A stretch of DNA of 5,883 nucleotides, from NCBI GenBank assembly GCA_018900975.1, contig JAHIFK010000060.1, positions 1 to 5,883 of the forward strand, written 5' to 3'. Shown here piece by piece: positions 5,060 through 5,883 of this stretch. The notes beneath the pieces were generated by a model. The model had not been told where the DNA came from and made no database searches. It was given only the letters and a program-made list of their open reading frames with translations. Each line of letters starts with the position of its first letter. The stretch's first letter is position 1. The position numbers and the translations under genes were made by a program. This DNA is from Methanobacteriota archaeon. GTDB lineage: Archaea > Halobacteriota > Methanosarcinia > Methanosarcinales > Methanoperedenaceae.

Positions 5060-5883
5060 ATGTCCAGTCCAATCACTATCCAATTTTGCGGTGCAGCATG
5101 TGAAGTCACAGGTTCAATGCATCTCCTGACCATTGATGATAAGAAAATACTTCTTGATGCAGGAGCTTTCCAGGGAACTGATGCAAAAGATAAGAATTCA
5201 GCGCCTCTCGCATTTGATCCGGCTGAAATAGATTATATTTTTTTGACCCATGCACATTATGACCATACCGGCAGATTGCCGATGTTATGCCAGAGAGGGT
5301 TCAAAGGTGAGATCATAACCACTCCTGCAACAAGGGAAATAACTTTTCGAATAATGGATGACTCTTTAAGAATTCAGAAAGAAGAAGGCGAAGAATTATT
5401 ATTTTCAGAAGATGATGTAAAAAAAGCAAAAAGCCTTTTTGTTCCAGTAAATGAAGATTACCCACAATGGCAGGATGATGAAAAAAAGATAACGATCAAA
5501 TTCATCCCATCAGAACATATCCTGGGTAGTTCGTCTATTTTCATAGAAGAGCCGGTTTCCCTCTTATATACGGGTGACATTGGCGGTGGCTCATCCAGCC
5601 TTCACTCTATCCCAAAACCTCCTGATACATGTGATTATCTTATCATCGAAAGTACATACGGAAATCGAAACCTTGAAAAAAGCCATATTGAAATATTATC
5701 GCAATTGAAAGCTGCTGTTGAATCGATCAAGAAGAATACCTCAAGACTTTTGATACCCATTTTTTCCGTAGATAGGGCTGAAGAGATCCTCTTCATGCTG
5801 CGTGAATTGAACATCAAAGAAAAAATATATCTTGATACTCCTATGGGTATCGATATTCTTGATATTTATTCACATAATAAATA
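5060..5883 (+). CDS. Beta-CASP metallo-beta-lactamase-fold RNase (YSH1/COG1236 type), 3' end outside window
   Basis: The visible 274 residues start MSSPITIQFCGAACEVTGSM, the standard opening of beta-CASP nucleases (fcGaa-eVTGS). The Zn-binding motif HAHYDH is at 64-69 (H64, H66, D68, H69), further ligands are H153 in SEHILGSSS and D173 in YTGDIGGG. The beta-CASP signature follows with IESTYGNR (196-203) and PIFSVDRAEEILFML (233-247), where family members usually have a Gly in place of D238. YLDTPMGIDILDIY (257-270) matches the YLDSPMA region. Known members are RNA 3'-end processing endonucleases or 5'-3' exonucleases related to CPSF73 and act in RNA processing and decay. The catalytic core seen here is complete; the last beta-CASP histidine motifs and the C-terminus lie beyond the edge (family length about 410-540). 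No KH domains precede the core, so it is not the archaeal aCPSF1 type. Confidence 0.88.
   Translation, partial: MSSPITIQFCGAACEVTGSMHLLTIDDKKILLDAGAFQGTDAKDKNSAPLAFDPAEIDYIFLTHAHYDHTGRLPMLCQRGFKGEIITTPATREITFRIMDDSLRIQKEEGEELLFSEDDVKKAKSLFVPVNEDYPQWQDDEKKITIKFIPSEHILGSSSIFIEEPVSLLYTGDIGGGSSSLHSIPKPPDTCDYLIIESTYGNRNLEKSHIEILSQLKAAVESIKKNTSRLLIPIFSVDRAEEILFMLRELNIKEKIYLDTPMGIDILDIYSHNK

Overview
The window looks archaeal, most likely a methanogen-lineage euryarchaeote (Methanosarcinales or the related Ca. Methanoperedens; this placement is inference). Supporting signs are A/T-rich TATA elements 20-35 bases before starts with short or absent leaders, an AF2212-like antitoxin, a DUF457 membrane protein with an exported domain rich in N-glycosylation sequons, poly-T terminators and a beta-CASP metallo-beta-lactamase protein. 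Most genes lie on the minus strand; only the last is on the plus strand.

Positions 1-1893 look like a decaying accessory region. The 5' part of an oligosaccharide flippase gene occurs twice on the minus strand (1-249, cut by the window edge, and 1645-1893). The two copies share a TATA-box context and differ at 13 positions, every one a synonymous third-codon base. The second copy is broken after about 160 codons. Between them lie an A/T-rich stretch with degenerate tandem and inverted repeats (about 340-680) and a VapBC-type toxin-antitoxin pair in which the antitoxin is intact but the PIN toxin has lost its middle.

Positions 2008-3132 encode a DUF457/YdjM-type membrane protein fused to an extracellular carbohydrate-binding-like domain. 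With the flippases this suggests a surface-polysaccharide or envelope setting.

Positions 3133-4860 hold an unrecognised 45-residue cysteine-containing protein with its own TATA box, Shine-Dalgarno and terminator, and a 213-residue protein with a C-terminal helix-turn-helix. Both genes end in hairpin/poly-T terminators that resemble each other well beyond what pairing requires. Upstream of the HTH gene lie two 38-bp direct repeats 71 bp apart, each preceded by a TATA-like sequence.

Positions 5060-5883 carry the first 274 codons of a beta-CASP metallo-beta-lactamase-fold RNase, running off the right edge. No tRNA, rRNA, cas gene or complete insertion sequence was seen.
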